57,286 nucleotides of DNA from Branchiostoma floridae (lineage: Eukaryota; Chordata; Leptocardii; Amphioxiformes; Branchiostomatidae). Location of the stretch: NCBI RefSeq assembly GCF_000003815.2, contig NC_049981.1, forward strand, positions 32,922,980 to 32,980,265, written 5' to 3'. This document shows, piece after piece, positions 21,401 to 32,300 of the stretch. The first letter of the stretch is position 1. Each line of letters opens with the position of its first letter. A program made the position numbers and the translations under genes. The notes beneath the pieces are model-generated. The model saw only the letters and a program-made list of their open reading frames with translations. It did not search any database and was not told the DNA's origin.

Positions 21401-23426
21401 CAACGGTGGTCATCTGTTGTTCGAAAGCAGCAAAAATAAAACTTATAAAAGTTATATTTTCGTCTCGCTAATAAATACCTGTCCAGCAGCTCCGGGAGAT
21501 CCTGCCTGATCGGCTGGGCCCTGCGGACCGTTTACTTCATCAGATCCAGGCGGACCGGAAGTTCCCGTCGGACCGGCTGGGCCGGGAGGTCCTGTCTCAC
21601 CGGCTGGGCCTTGCGGACCGTTTACTTCATCAGATCCAGGCTGACCGGATGGTCCTGTTGGACCGGCTGGGCCGGGAGGTCCTGTCTCACCGGCTGGGCC
21701 TTGCGGACCGTTTATTCCATCAGATCCGGGCGGACCGGAAGGTCCCGTTGGACCGGGTGGTCCTGTCTCACCGGCTGGACCCTGTGGACCGTTTAGTCCA
21801 TCAGATCCAGGTGGGCCGGGTGGTCCTGCCTGGCCGGGTGGTCCTGTCTGACCGTCTCGTCCAGATTGACCGGGAGGTCCATCAGATCCAGGCGGACCGG
21901 GAGGGCCAGGTAGACCGGTTGGTCCTGTCTGACCGTCCCTTCCAGAAGGACCGGAGGGTCCGGCTGGGCCCTGCAGACCGTTTAGTCCATCAGATCCAGG
22001 CGGACCGGGAGGGCCTGGTGGACCGGGAGGTCCCGTCTGACCGTCCCTTCCAGCAGATCCAGCAAGGCATCCTGTTCATTAGATAACAATTCATGTGTCA
22101 TTTGATTATCATAAGAAAACATACAATTATGGTTTGGTATGATCTCCATGTTCATGCAACAAACAACAATTACTCAAATAACTGGATGCGACTTTGGAAA
22201 CGGTCAAAGTCCGTCAGATGTTTCAGGTAGCCTCTCAATTACCTCTCGTCAGTGACACTGAGGAGAGCTACTTAGAATGCAGGTTTTATATCCTATTATT
22301 ACCCCAAAATCCCAAGTATACTTGGGTTATCAAATTAACACCATACATGGTGAGTTATGCTCCAACTAATAGAAATTATAACCATAAGAGTGTGAATAAA
22401 AAATGGGAAAAAACAACAACACATCATTCAAATGAGTGTCTCCTACCACCAAGAGTCATCGGCAATGTAATCTTGTTCGCAAAGTCTCCAGTGTTGTACA
22501 GGGATCTCTTGGCTCGGCGATGCACTTCAGCTCCGTACAGAAAGGTGGCGCTTTTGCCACGCCTATCTCCACTTATGTCCTCCTCAGCATTCGGGTCCTG
22601 CGGACTGACCTGTTGGGTGACATTAGATATACATAATTAACTCCGTATCAAGCTAACGACTGTAATGTGTTTAGAGACCCAGCTTGTAGTTAGAGCTGTA
22701 GTCTCGCTCGTCAGGCTGACTAACAGGTCGTCGAAGGTCCGACTCTGCCAATCGTACAACGAATTTCCTCCCTTTTACACTCGCGCACAGATGACCGTTA
22801 GATGTGTGCTGCTTCGCGTTAACTAGTTTTCTAATTGGAATGGGGGGGGGGGTGACACAATTGAATTTTTTTTACAGTTCCTTACCTCCACACTTAATAC
22901 TCCAGCCCCCATGTACAAATGTACGAATAGACATGCGTAATGACAGTCTACACAACACTGAAGTCAATGAACTCTGTCGTTAAGCGTCCTAGCTCACCAC
23001 CCGGTACTATCGGTCCAAGGAGTTCGTGAAACAGTGAGAACATGAAATGTTGGCATGTGTACAAAATAGTCTTACCTGCACATCCAGGTGTTCTCTCCAC
23101 TGTCGCATCTCCTGCATCTGAGCTTCGATTTCCTTCAGGTGCATTTCTGTTTCCTTCAGGTGCGCTTCTGTTTCCGTCAGGTGCGACAGCTGGGCTTCCA
23201 TTCCCTTCAGGTGCGACAGCTGGGCTTCCATGTCCTTCAGGTGCGACAGCTGAGACTTCATCTCGCCCAGTTTCTCCCCCTGCCGCACCACTACAAACAT
23301 GGTACCGAAGCTGACAATAACAACAGCAGCGGCCACTATCAGTGTACCGAGCCCAATAGATGCTTCTTTACCCCGCACAGCTCCGTGCGTGCTGTAACGC
23401 ATGTCGTGCAGCGTTTCTAAGCCCAT
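16788..23426 (-). CDS. Gene B: type II membrane collagen-MAM-SRCR-FBG receptor, 11 exons
   Basis: Exons in order: 23076-23426, 22447-22609, 21479-22071, 20986-21103, 20429-20581, 19748-20010, 18980-19061, 18557-18859, 18311-18421, 17725-17941, 16788-17109. The total is 2676 nt, about 891 aa. All junctions are AG/GT and all phases agree. Domains: cytoplasmic tail of about 26 aa, transmembrane helix about 27-48, coiled coil about 50-117, RAKR site about 155, collagen about 175-370, Ser/Thr/Pro linker, MAM, SRCR, FBG. The ATG at 23426 was chosen because gene C conserves it, while the in-frame upstream ATG at 23519 meets a TAG in gene C. By domains it should be a trimeric surface or shed receptor that binds microbial or glycan ligands. 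The ligand is unknown. Confidence 0.85.
18557..18859 (-). CDS. Gene B: SRCR domain exon
   Basis: 303 bp, phase 1-1. The core [21 protein letters not shown] is followed by [19 protein letters not shown]. Six Cys fit group A. Nearly identical to the copy A exon, which suggests recent duplication or gene conversion. Confidence 0.9.
18980..20581 (-). CDS. Gene B: MAM domain, 3 exons
   Basis: Exons 20429-20581, 19748-20010 and 18980-19061. The first has [20 protein letters not shown], the second [10 protein letters not shown]...[13 protein letters not shown]...[13 protein letters not shown], and the third [14 protein letters not shown]...TDAC. The four Cys expected of a MAM domain are present. 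MAM domains mediate adhesion or homotypic association at the cell surface. The unit enters and leaves in phase 1, so it can be duplicated without breaking the frame. Confidence 0.88.
20603..20630. repeat. (TA)n microsatellite
   Basis: About 12 TA units in the intron between the linker and first MAM exons of gene B. Confidence 0.9.
20986..21103 (-). CDS. Gene B: Ser/Thr/Pro/Ala linker exon
   Basis: 118 bp (phase 0 in, phase 1 out) encoding [20 protein letters not shown] and ending TGTGPSTSG. The composition suggests an extended, O-glycosylated stalk between collagen and MAM. Gene C has the counterpart at 45517-45628. Confidence 0.8.
21479..22071 (-). CDS. Gene B: collagen-like exon (~64 Gly-X-Y triplets)
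   Basis: A 593-bp exon after acceptor AG|GATGCC encodes about 64 triplets such as [13 protein letters not shown] and [14 protein letters not shown] 90-bp (30-residue) unit is repeated, with starts near 21511, 21601, 21691 and 21772 on the plus strand. Two units have EVN and one has DQA, where Gly is replaced by Glu or Asp near the MAM side. There is no Lys in the stretch, so no hydroxylysine sites. Antisense frames on the plus strand here are shadows. Confidence 0.9.
22447..22609 (-). CDS. Gene B: propeptide exon with RAKR cleavage site
   Basis: 163 bp (phase 0 in, phase 1 out) encoding [12 protein letters not shown], then [20 protein letters not shown] and [18 protein letters not shown] fits the furin consensus and lies between the coiled coil and the collagen, as in ectodysplasin-A and some transmembrane collagens. 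Cleavage would release a soluble collagen-MAM-SRCR-FBG fragment. Conserved in gene C. Confidence 0.85.
23076..23426 (-). CDS. Gene B: start, transmembrane and coiled-coil exon
   Basis: 117 codons. [20 protein letters not shown] is the cytoplasmic tail and [19 protein letters not shown] the membrane helix, followed by a charged coiled coil with repeated MEAQLSHLK and HLKE units ending REHLDVQ. There is no signal peptide, and the Arg/Lys-rich N-terminal side fits type II topology. Three in-line 30-bp DNA repeats encode the LSHLK units. Gene C is 14 codons shorter here. Confidence 0.88.
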
Positions 23427-23543
23427 TCTTAGATATGCCCGCCCGAAAATGTAAGTGCACGTCGATCTACAGGCAGACCCCACCTGCACAGATACCCTAC
23501 CGCAACTGACTGACTTCAAAGATATGACATCACTTTGAGCCCA

Positions 23544-23620
23544 ACAGTTCTGTTCCCTTATTGGTTAGAAACATCTTAAAACACCCATTTCCTCATACGT
23601 CATTCATATTTTTAGCTATG
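23544..23620 (-). promoter_or_regulatory. Conserved upstream block of gene B (CCAAT, CRE-like)
   Basis: About 120-200 bp before the ATG. On the minus strand it carries AAAAATATGAATGACGTATG (AT-rich element plus CRE-like TGACGTA) and then TCTAACCAATAAGGG (CCAAT box). The same block with the same spacing precedes gene C, and it is absent from copy A. It is a candidate core promoter; the transcription start is not visible. Confidence 0.5.
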
Positions 23621-24590
23621 ACTTGAGATTCGGAGAACGTCGTAGGCCGTCGGGTCCGAACCGAAGTTTGGCGAGTGATGCCCATTGGTGCCCGATAATT
23701 CCCGATTGCCGATTCGTAGTCAATCGGCACAAGGAAGAAATACCGATCTAATTGGTGCACTAAGTGCCTGAGGGTCGGTTTGTATTAGTGGATTAACGAT
23801 ATCGTTTCAGATCACTAAGTTAGTGGATTAGATTTTGGATACAGGATCTTCCTTCTAGAATATGTGATGCATGGAAACGGATTCTGTTGTTTTGTTTTGT
23901 TTTAATTGTTATTCTGTCAACAATTATTGGGGTCACTGGAGCCAGCCACAGATCATGTTTTGTCTGTTCATGTTACTGACGGAGTTTCACACTTTGTTTG
24001 CTTCAGTAGAAGTAGGAGTTAACAGTGAACAGAGTGCATCACGGACATGGTAAAACATAGCGCTGTCTCTGTCTAGAGTTCCTCCTCCTAGCATGCCGTA
24101 ATTCAGAGGCTGTTGGCTAATGCCCGACACGCGATGAGTACAAACCGAAGTTTCGCGACTGAGACCGATGATTCCCGACCGCCTTGCTTTAAAGGGTCAC
24201 TGGGCAAAATGTGGCATTTCCAGTTTGATTATTGTGACATACGCCCGGGGCTCAGATTGTCCTCCAACACTTAATGATTATATCATATCATTGAAATCAC
24301 TTGTCCTTGTGAGGTTAAATTTTTTTAATGTGATGCTGGTTTGCTCTTTGTAAAGTAGAAAATATAAATGTACACGGTTAGGGCAGTTTGATTTTGACTC
24401 TTAAAACAACAGTAGCTGTCCTGACCTCTGATAACCCGTGTGTAGAGACGACCGGTTTTACAGACGCGGTGTGTACAGACTTGTTACAGTCGCGCTGGAG
24501 TGTTGTGTTTATACAGAAATCACTGATGCATGAAACTTCCGAAATACAACTTAAATGTCTTTATATCTCAAGGTACAGTCAAAATACGTC
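23621..24590. other. 5' flank of gene B
   Basis: Duplicated with 47890-48850 and partly with 12950-13867. No gene is seen; its open frames are short and not conserved. Confidence 0.6.
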
Positions 24591-27500
24591 TAAGACCAGC
24601 GATGTGAGCAAGTACAAAACCGACCTGCAGGATTTGGAACAAGAATGTGTCAGAATTTCCTTGTTTTCCATTGTGAGGGGGAAGGAGTCTATTTTTTTCT
24701 TAAACACAGAAAACAACCATTTTTTTAACCTGTCAAAAAGTGTTGTAACTTACGAAAGCCAGCACACTTGGGTATGTTTAGCGACAGAAAATGCATTTTA
24801 GACTTCCATACTTTAAGGATTTATTAATCAAGAGAACATCGGAGACAGTCGGCCCATGTTCGACGGACAACGAGTAGATCCCGAAGCTGGCCGAATGGAA
24901 CCGATGATCCCCGATTGCCTTGGTCGGAAGGTTCTTTTGTCAGAATGTAGCCATACGAGTGTAATTAATGAAACACTTGCCTGGTACTTGCCTTGGGCTC
25001 GGTTCGTCCTCCATTATCTATTGATAAAAATCATAATCTCTACAATCTGAATATCATATTTTGTAGACATTGCATAGATGTGATGTTGCTTTGTTCCTTG
25101 CACCGCTGAAAAAAGAAAATCGGAAATCTGCAAAATGACCATGTAGTTTAGGTTTGACTCCTGTCAACAATACATGTAGCTATCCTGACTTGTGCACCCT
25201 GGGGTCAGGGACGGCCGGTTTTAGACACGAAATGTACAAAACTGGTGGTGTTGATACAGAAATCACTAATGCATGAAAACATATCTTATTCAGAAATCAC
25301 TAATGCCTAAAATATATCTTACCAAAAATGCATGACTTGAATAAAGACATGTACGGCTAGGCCGAAACATTGTCACCATTTCCCTATATTCATTATCATT
25401 TCTATTTCTTTGTACTGGATGTCATTTGTTTAAAGCACAGAAGACCACCGTTTGCTAAACATGACTGTGGCTGCTTGAGTCAGGTGTGTGACAAAGATCA
25501 GAGACCATCGGCACACGCTCGACAGACAACGAGTACAAACAAAAGTTAGGCAAATGGGACCTACTTTTCCCGACAAGCATACTTGACAAAGTCACTAGGG
25601 AGGCAGAATATAGAAAGACGTTCGCCTAACTAGACATTTGTCGTAACCACATTAAGGCCCATTTCTAACGTTGTGTTTATGTCGTGTCTTTAATGCAGGA
25701 CTTGTTTCAAAAGTAACAGATGCTGAACAGATTACAAAGCAGGGAAACATCATTTACTGTTGTAAGACACTAGTTCAATGTGACCTCTGACCTGTGAGCA
25801 CACCAGCTGGGAGGTGATGATCATGAGCTACCTATTGTTACAGCCGGAGGGAAGCGATGGGCTGTTCTATTCATTACACAGTTTACACAGCTTTACACAG
25901 TTTATTGAAGCATAAAAATCCCAAGAGTGTCCCTTCGTTTTCCCCGCAGTCACAATACACTTAAGAATCACCAGAATAGCTCTAAGGCTGCATCTCCAAC
26001 CACCTCTGACCGGTAATGACATAGAATCCTTACAAAAGAGATTACGTTGTTGTTATTTTTTCTGATGAAGCGAAGCCTTGAAAACTCCATGCCATAATAT
26101 TTAGCATTATAACCTACGCAAATACATCCTATGGCTAATGTGTACAAAGCGACCACCTTACTTAGCAGGAAACCATTTCCCATCAGGGTCAATTCGCGGT
26201 GGGTGCTTCAACTGCCTCACGTTTTGCGACATTTCTTTTGTTTTCTTTATGAAGGTCGAAATGGAAATTCTAAGAGAAAAAGGGAAAAAAGAAGGTAGCT
26301 TGGAGTCACTTAGTTAAAATCCAAAGTGATACAACAGGCGGTCGTCTACTAAGGATACAAGTCAGATTGGACATTTGGGATTTTTTTTAGAAACCTGCAC
26401 TTTATTCCAAAGAAACAATAGAATCCAACGCCACCCATTATTGTACAATAATTATAGATGTATGTATCATGTTCCGACTAATTATAACACCAAATGTGTA
26501 TATATGTATAGATTAAAACATATCCCATTCATTATTATTGTTATTATTATTGTATGTTGGACCCTGACATACGAACAGAACATACTGTACAAAATGCACA
26601 TTAGTTGGTGAAAAGAGGCAGAAAGATACCTATAAATAAAGATCTAGTCATGTACCGTATAGTTAAGTACAAATGTATACGCCAAATGGCACCATTTGAA
26701 AATGTAAAGTGAGGTCCAGACAATCTCAATATATTTGGACAGTAAAGCTATACAAAACATAACAATTTCAAACAGTGATATATCCTATTAGAAAATAATT
26801 ATTTCCAAACAGAGATATACCCTATAATAGAATAATTCTCACATTCGCATAAAGACACATTATACATTAGAAGAAGATAAGAAAGTAACATGAAACTATA
26901 CATTTCAACTCATACAACTCATAAAGATACTATTCCTTTTCTCAAAAAATTCATTGAGTTTTCTAATCCGCCAGATACTGTGGGAAACTATTGCCACCAG
27001 ACTATTTAAGTACTTGAATTTAAATGTAGATAATCCATACTTTCTACCACCGGCAAAGAATTGCATCTTTCACATTGTCATTTCAAACCTTTGACCTTTG
27101 ATACATGTAGAAAAAGATGAGTTGATGACTCTAATGTTTTGTGATAACTGAAGGATTGCAGAGAGAAACACAGAGTACAATCTGTATCTATAAAGCCGGT
27201 ATAACAACAACAAGACGATTCCGTCACTATGATGCCCAATACATGTATAATAACCTCACTATCTTCTGCCCCATTCCTTACCAAGTAAGAGAATGTTAGC
27301 AAAAAGGCTATTTCATTGTCTTAAAGACTTAATCAAAGGAAAACTACTCACTTATAAGATTACTGAAATGCATACAGGCTGGAAATTGTCTTATACTCAA
27401 TGATAGTTTCAAGATCACTAGCGTTAGAACATCGTGCTGGAAATGAAACCTGATTATAGAAATTACCTATGTCAGGTTTTACTATAAAACGCGAAATAAC

Positions 27501-27823
27501 TGACTCCGCTACGTTAACGATAAGTGGCTTAATCTATCCCCCATGCAGATATCAGCGATGTTCCTTCTTAACTTTAAATGATAACATAAAATATACAAAC
27601 AATGCAATTAGTTTAACATTTCACAACAAAATGCTAGTGAATCGGAACATCAATGTGCTGAAGCACTTTTGTTTGGACGTTAAATGCATGAATGTATATC
27701 AAATTATTAAATCTACTTTTCCTAAAAGGTATTAACGCTGTTTATAAAAAGAAAAGTGATATGTAAGCATTCCTAGAAATGAGTGTGGCAATATTCCGTA
27801 GAAAATATTCTAAGATGCGCTGG
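24591..27823 (-). other. 3' flank of gene C (duplicated block)
   Basis: Third copy of the intergenic block. It is the most complete, containing both the part shared with copy A and the 26190-26840 stretch shared only with gene B. It probably includes the gene C 3' UTR (AATAAA on the minus strand near 26400). No gene is supported. Confidence 0.6.
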
Positions 27824-29332
27824 TTATGGTCTGATTTTCATAGACACAGACTTCAGGGAGTAACGATTGCCTCTCCAGCCGTTCCACACCACACCTTTCC
27901 AGCCTGGACAGGAGCTCCCACAGTTGCCCAGGTAACGGCCGTTGAGGATGGACTGGCTGCATCTGCTAAACCACCAGCCGGCCTGTCCGTATCCCTGGGA
28001 ACAATGGTAGCTGTCGAGGTCATCATTGTCCATGTCCACAGTGGAGAACCTCCGCCCGTTGCTGTGAGCCATGGAGTCTCCCGCGTTACCAGAATAACCA
28101 GAAATGTGCAGGCGGTACCCGTCCGCCTCACCGGACACCCTGGATGGGAATATTACGTCATATGTTTGTTTGAATGCATCTGTGAAGATTACTCACCCAT
28201 GCAGGTATTAAAGAATAACGGTTTACTTCCATCTCCATCTCCATCTACTACCTACATTGAGCTACCTCCAGTTCGTCTATACCACTGGATAACATTCCAG
28301 ACGTTTCAGAACCAACTTTTTACCAGTAGAATCCCTTTAGGTCTACGTCACATTTCCTACCCGGGGCCCGGCCGGGCTGTTTGCGGAAACGAGAAATTTA
28401 ACTTTATGCCAATAAATATGCACAATGCATGCTGTTGAATTATTTTCGGTCCGTTTTGTGTTGTTGTCTTTTATATCATATTTATCGTTCCCGAAAGCTG
28501 CCCGGCCGGGCCCCTTTGTGGAAATGTGACCTTAGCCTAACGGAGCCTCAGAGCCCTCTTCCGGAAGAATCTCAGATTCGGCCAGATCGATATCTCTACC
28601 CCGGTACATGTGTGCCATGTTTGTAAGCTTGTCTCATAAAGAAGCACTGACCTGAAAGTGCTATAAAAGGCGAAACGTTTGCTCCCTCCCCAATCCTCCA
28701 TGTCAATTCTTAATTCGTGGTTTTTAAAGTTTGTCAGGAGGTGAATGTTCTCGTTTCCAAGCCAAAATTCCCCCTTTTCGTCTCCAAAGCCCAGTTTGTA
28801 CTCCTCCCAGTTCCGGTTGAAAGGAACCGACCCGTCCTGCCGCCGCTGGATCACAGTCCACCCGCCGCCTGTGTAGAGGTACAATCGACAAGCTTAACAC
28901 TATAACCTTGGTGGTCAAGGAATCTTATAGAATGGCCAAGACATGTTATAGAATGATTGTACAAAAATAGATGTACGCATTTGTAAGTCTAATATGTCCA
29001 GTCCCAGAAAAAGAACAATATTTTTGGATATTTGTCCTTCCTATTACTGTATATATGTGCAAAAATTGTACCAAGGATTTATTCATTTACCAAGGATCAT
29101 ACTAAATAGGTCCTTGATAAGAAATTCCCACCTCTCGTGGACTAAGTAGGAAGAGGAATTGGCATAACCAGTGTAGAAAAGAAACATTTACAACCACGAC
29201 ATGCAATCAGGTGTATAGTACCTGCAGTGTCCATGTCACAATAGGTTCCGATCCGGGTAGGGTAGAAAAACATTGTGTACACGCCACTTGCTGTCCGTCC
29301 TGAAGCATAGTACTCATCGCAGCCTGTAAAAT
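27824..29332 (-). CDS. Gene C: FBG domain, 3 exons
   Basis: Exons 29222-29332, 28652-28868 and 27824-28139. The calcium-site region reads [12 protein letters not shown] and is more acidic than in copies A and B. GWWFSRC, the extra GNCGSSC pair and SVSMKIRP then stop are conserved. The loop before FSTVD is shorter (AHSNGRR). Confidence 0.88.
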
Positions 29333-32300
29333 CTGTGGACAAAATATGTATAAATATATATATAACTTTATCACATTACAAACGACACTGGACTGAGCCT
29401 AAAGTTTGTGGAAACAAGTGAAAAGGACCGTGCAACTTGGAGAGTTCTGACTGATAGGAGCAAGGGGCCAGTCACTGGCCTAAGCACTTTGGCAGGCAGG
29501 CTAACTTTTTACAGGATGACTTGTGATGGCAAAACCTTTGCAATCATATCCAAATACAATTCATTCTATACAACTGGACAAAGAAGACGAAAGACATCCA
29601 TGAATATCCATCGTTCATTTGTTCAGTTATTACCCTTGGAAGATGTTGACAAAATGACCTTGCAGTTCCAGGGCAAGCTGCTAGGGGGCCAAAGCATACA
29701 ACACTTTTACAACACATCTGTCACCAAAAATTCGGAAGCGCAGACACACACAGATACATACACACAAAGCAATATCTCCATTTTTATGAAGATAATTATA
29801 AAGCCAATAAAGCTTTATAAAAGCAATCCTACCGTAACAGGAAACACTGGCGTCCTCGTCGTGCGCGCAGTCGTGATCCCCCCAGCCGTTGTGCGGACAG
29901 TCGGTCAGTCTGGACTCGCTCCCGGTACAGGCCACCTGGTCCATCCAGATGTGGCCGCCGCCCCGCCCGAAGGAGCGCTGGGAGGAGACAGGCCGGGCGT
30001 AACGGTAGCCCAGCTGACGGCACACCACCTGCGCGTCCTCGTCTCCCCACCGGTCGTTACAGACCGTTCCCCACTCCCCGTAGTGAAGCACTTCTACCCT
30101 TCCTTCGGCCGTGTTGTTCCCGCCGGTCAGACGTACTATAAAGATGAAAGGTGAACAGAAAATGATTCATCGCGTGTGTCATAAAGCCGTGCCTGTGAAT
30201 CGGCAGCTGGTGTGTTACGCTAGCCTCTACCAGGCTCCATAAGTCGCTTACCCTGGGTACCATTCTCCGCTGATCGGCTTTGGGGTGCTTTACCCGGCCC
30301 AGTGCTAAGGCACCGACCTGCTTGTGTCAGCATTGACCATGGTAGAATCCTAATCGATATCAGCCCTACAGCGTGGCTGTGGCTAAACAGTCCTATACGA
30401 GAATGGCAGTCTCCGCCACATAATGCACGTCTAAAAGAATAGTGGCAATTGGCCAAATAGACAGAGACCACGCCAGAGACGTTAGCTGACCGAGGAGTAC
30501 CGTTTGCGGTCTAGAATGTTACCCGTAATAGATACGCTGGCCAATTCTGATTCAATAGATATGTTTTATGGAAATGGTAATTACTTATCGATTATCGCAT
30601 TAGGATTTATTTGTTCAGTAAACATATATATCTGATAATATGTGAAGTTCATTCCTTATCCTATACAACATGCTCAGTACTTCTATGTTGTACAAAATCC
30701 CTTGTTGAAGGGTACTTACCGCAGGCATCGTTTATTATTCCGACATCATCAATGGCAATGTCGCCGTAAGCGCCGCTGCCACGAACGGTCTCAAAAACAA
30801 TCTGTGATGACGTAAAAAATCACCATGGTAATGAGATGTGGGAAACCATGTCCATGAACATGGATAGTTGATATGAATGATTTAAAAGACAAACATTTTG
30901 ATGCTATTTTTTAGAAGTCAGCTATGAAGCAAAACTAGCTATGAAATTGAATTTCAAACCTGCGCGAATCCTTCCCGTTTCGGCAGTGCCAACTCGCTGA
31001 ACTTCCATTGGTCCCCCTGGAAGTCTGACCTGCTGAAAATGACCTCTCCAAGGCTGCTGCTCCCGCGCTGTTTCACGTAGACGTTGAGGGTGCCGACTTG
31101 TGTGCCGTACATGTGGTAGTTAAAGTTCAGACAGATGTTGTTCTCCGTGTTTAGCGGTGCGCTGATGAGCCGAGCAGTGTCACCTGGGGCACCTCCACTG
31201 GCCTCAACGTACATGTACTTCCCTGTGGGGGTGACAGGGATTACGTTAGGATGAAGGACCATATTGCAAAATGTATTGCAATCTATTTGCTACTCACCTT
31301 TGAAAGAAAGTGCATTGGTAGCAAGGCAGAAATATAGCTGGTAGATACAAGAAGAAATGACGTACGTATTATTATATTGATAAAGGTTAATTCAGCATGG
31401 CCTTCTGATGTACTTGGAATGGAATACAGTCAAACCTGTCTACAACGGCCGCTCAAGGGCTGTAGAAATGTGGCGATTATAGACAGGTGGTCACTATAGA
31501 GAAAATGCTGATCATTTGATCGAGCAATAAGTTACATATGATTTAAGTACCCACTGATCTATCTCACCAAGTAAGATTGGCTCGACCGTCTCAAAATTCA
31601 ACTGTCCCTGCATATGCCAAAGTCAAATCTACTGAAAATTGTCATGCGCATTTTTTGGTAAATTCGCTGACAAAGACTAAGATCTAATGTTCAAGGAACG
31701 CGTTCCTTCCGCTGCCTCCAAAGTGACCCTGTCTGGAACTCCAAATCCTCGCAAACTACGATTTTAAACCCAGCGCAAGGTGACATACGGCCGCTGTATG
31801 GTCGCAATATGCAGTGTTTCTGTAACATACGGGTTTTGACAGGTGGCCGCTATGGACTATTTCTTAATGCTTATGTTAATGGGAAAATCCAAGGGACCGT
31901 CGAAAAGTGACCGCAGTGGCCAGGTGACCAGTATGCAAAGGTGGCCGCTAATACAGGTTCGACTGTACTGATATTATTTGCACTGTCATTTAATTGTAAA
32001 CCTAAAATTTCAGGAATCCACCACTGTTGTATTTCGTCACTACAGGTTTACCATTTTCTGGACATGCATGTCGGCTACGAAATCCTCGTATCAACTTCTA
32101 CTCGTAGGATTGCACTACGATTTGATAGCACAGCTTGGTTTTAGTCCTTGAAAATCAAGCTATTTATTCTGCTGGCTAATCGGTTGCCGACATTCTATCT
32201 TCTTTTGCTCCTTAATTTAATCAGTATCAAAGTCAATCCTCTGCAAGACTAAACATGTTATGAGCTGGTGGGCTATATTCACATCGGTTACCGTTGTACA

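Noticed and set aside
21611-22086. Plus-strand frames of 61 and 145 codons with [12 protein letters not shown]-type repeats
   Set aside because: Antisense of the collagen exon; GC-rich Gly-X-Y codons leave the opposite strand open.
23427-23519. Upstream in-frame ATG adding 31 residues to gene B
   Set aside because: The aligned gene C sequence has a TAG in this extension, and the added part breaks the type II tail-TM layout shared by both.
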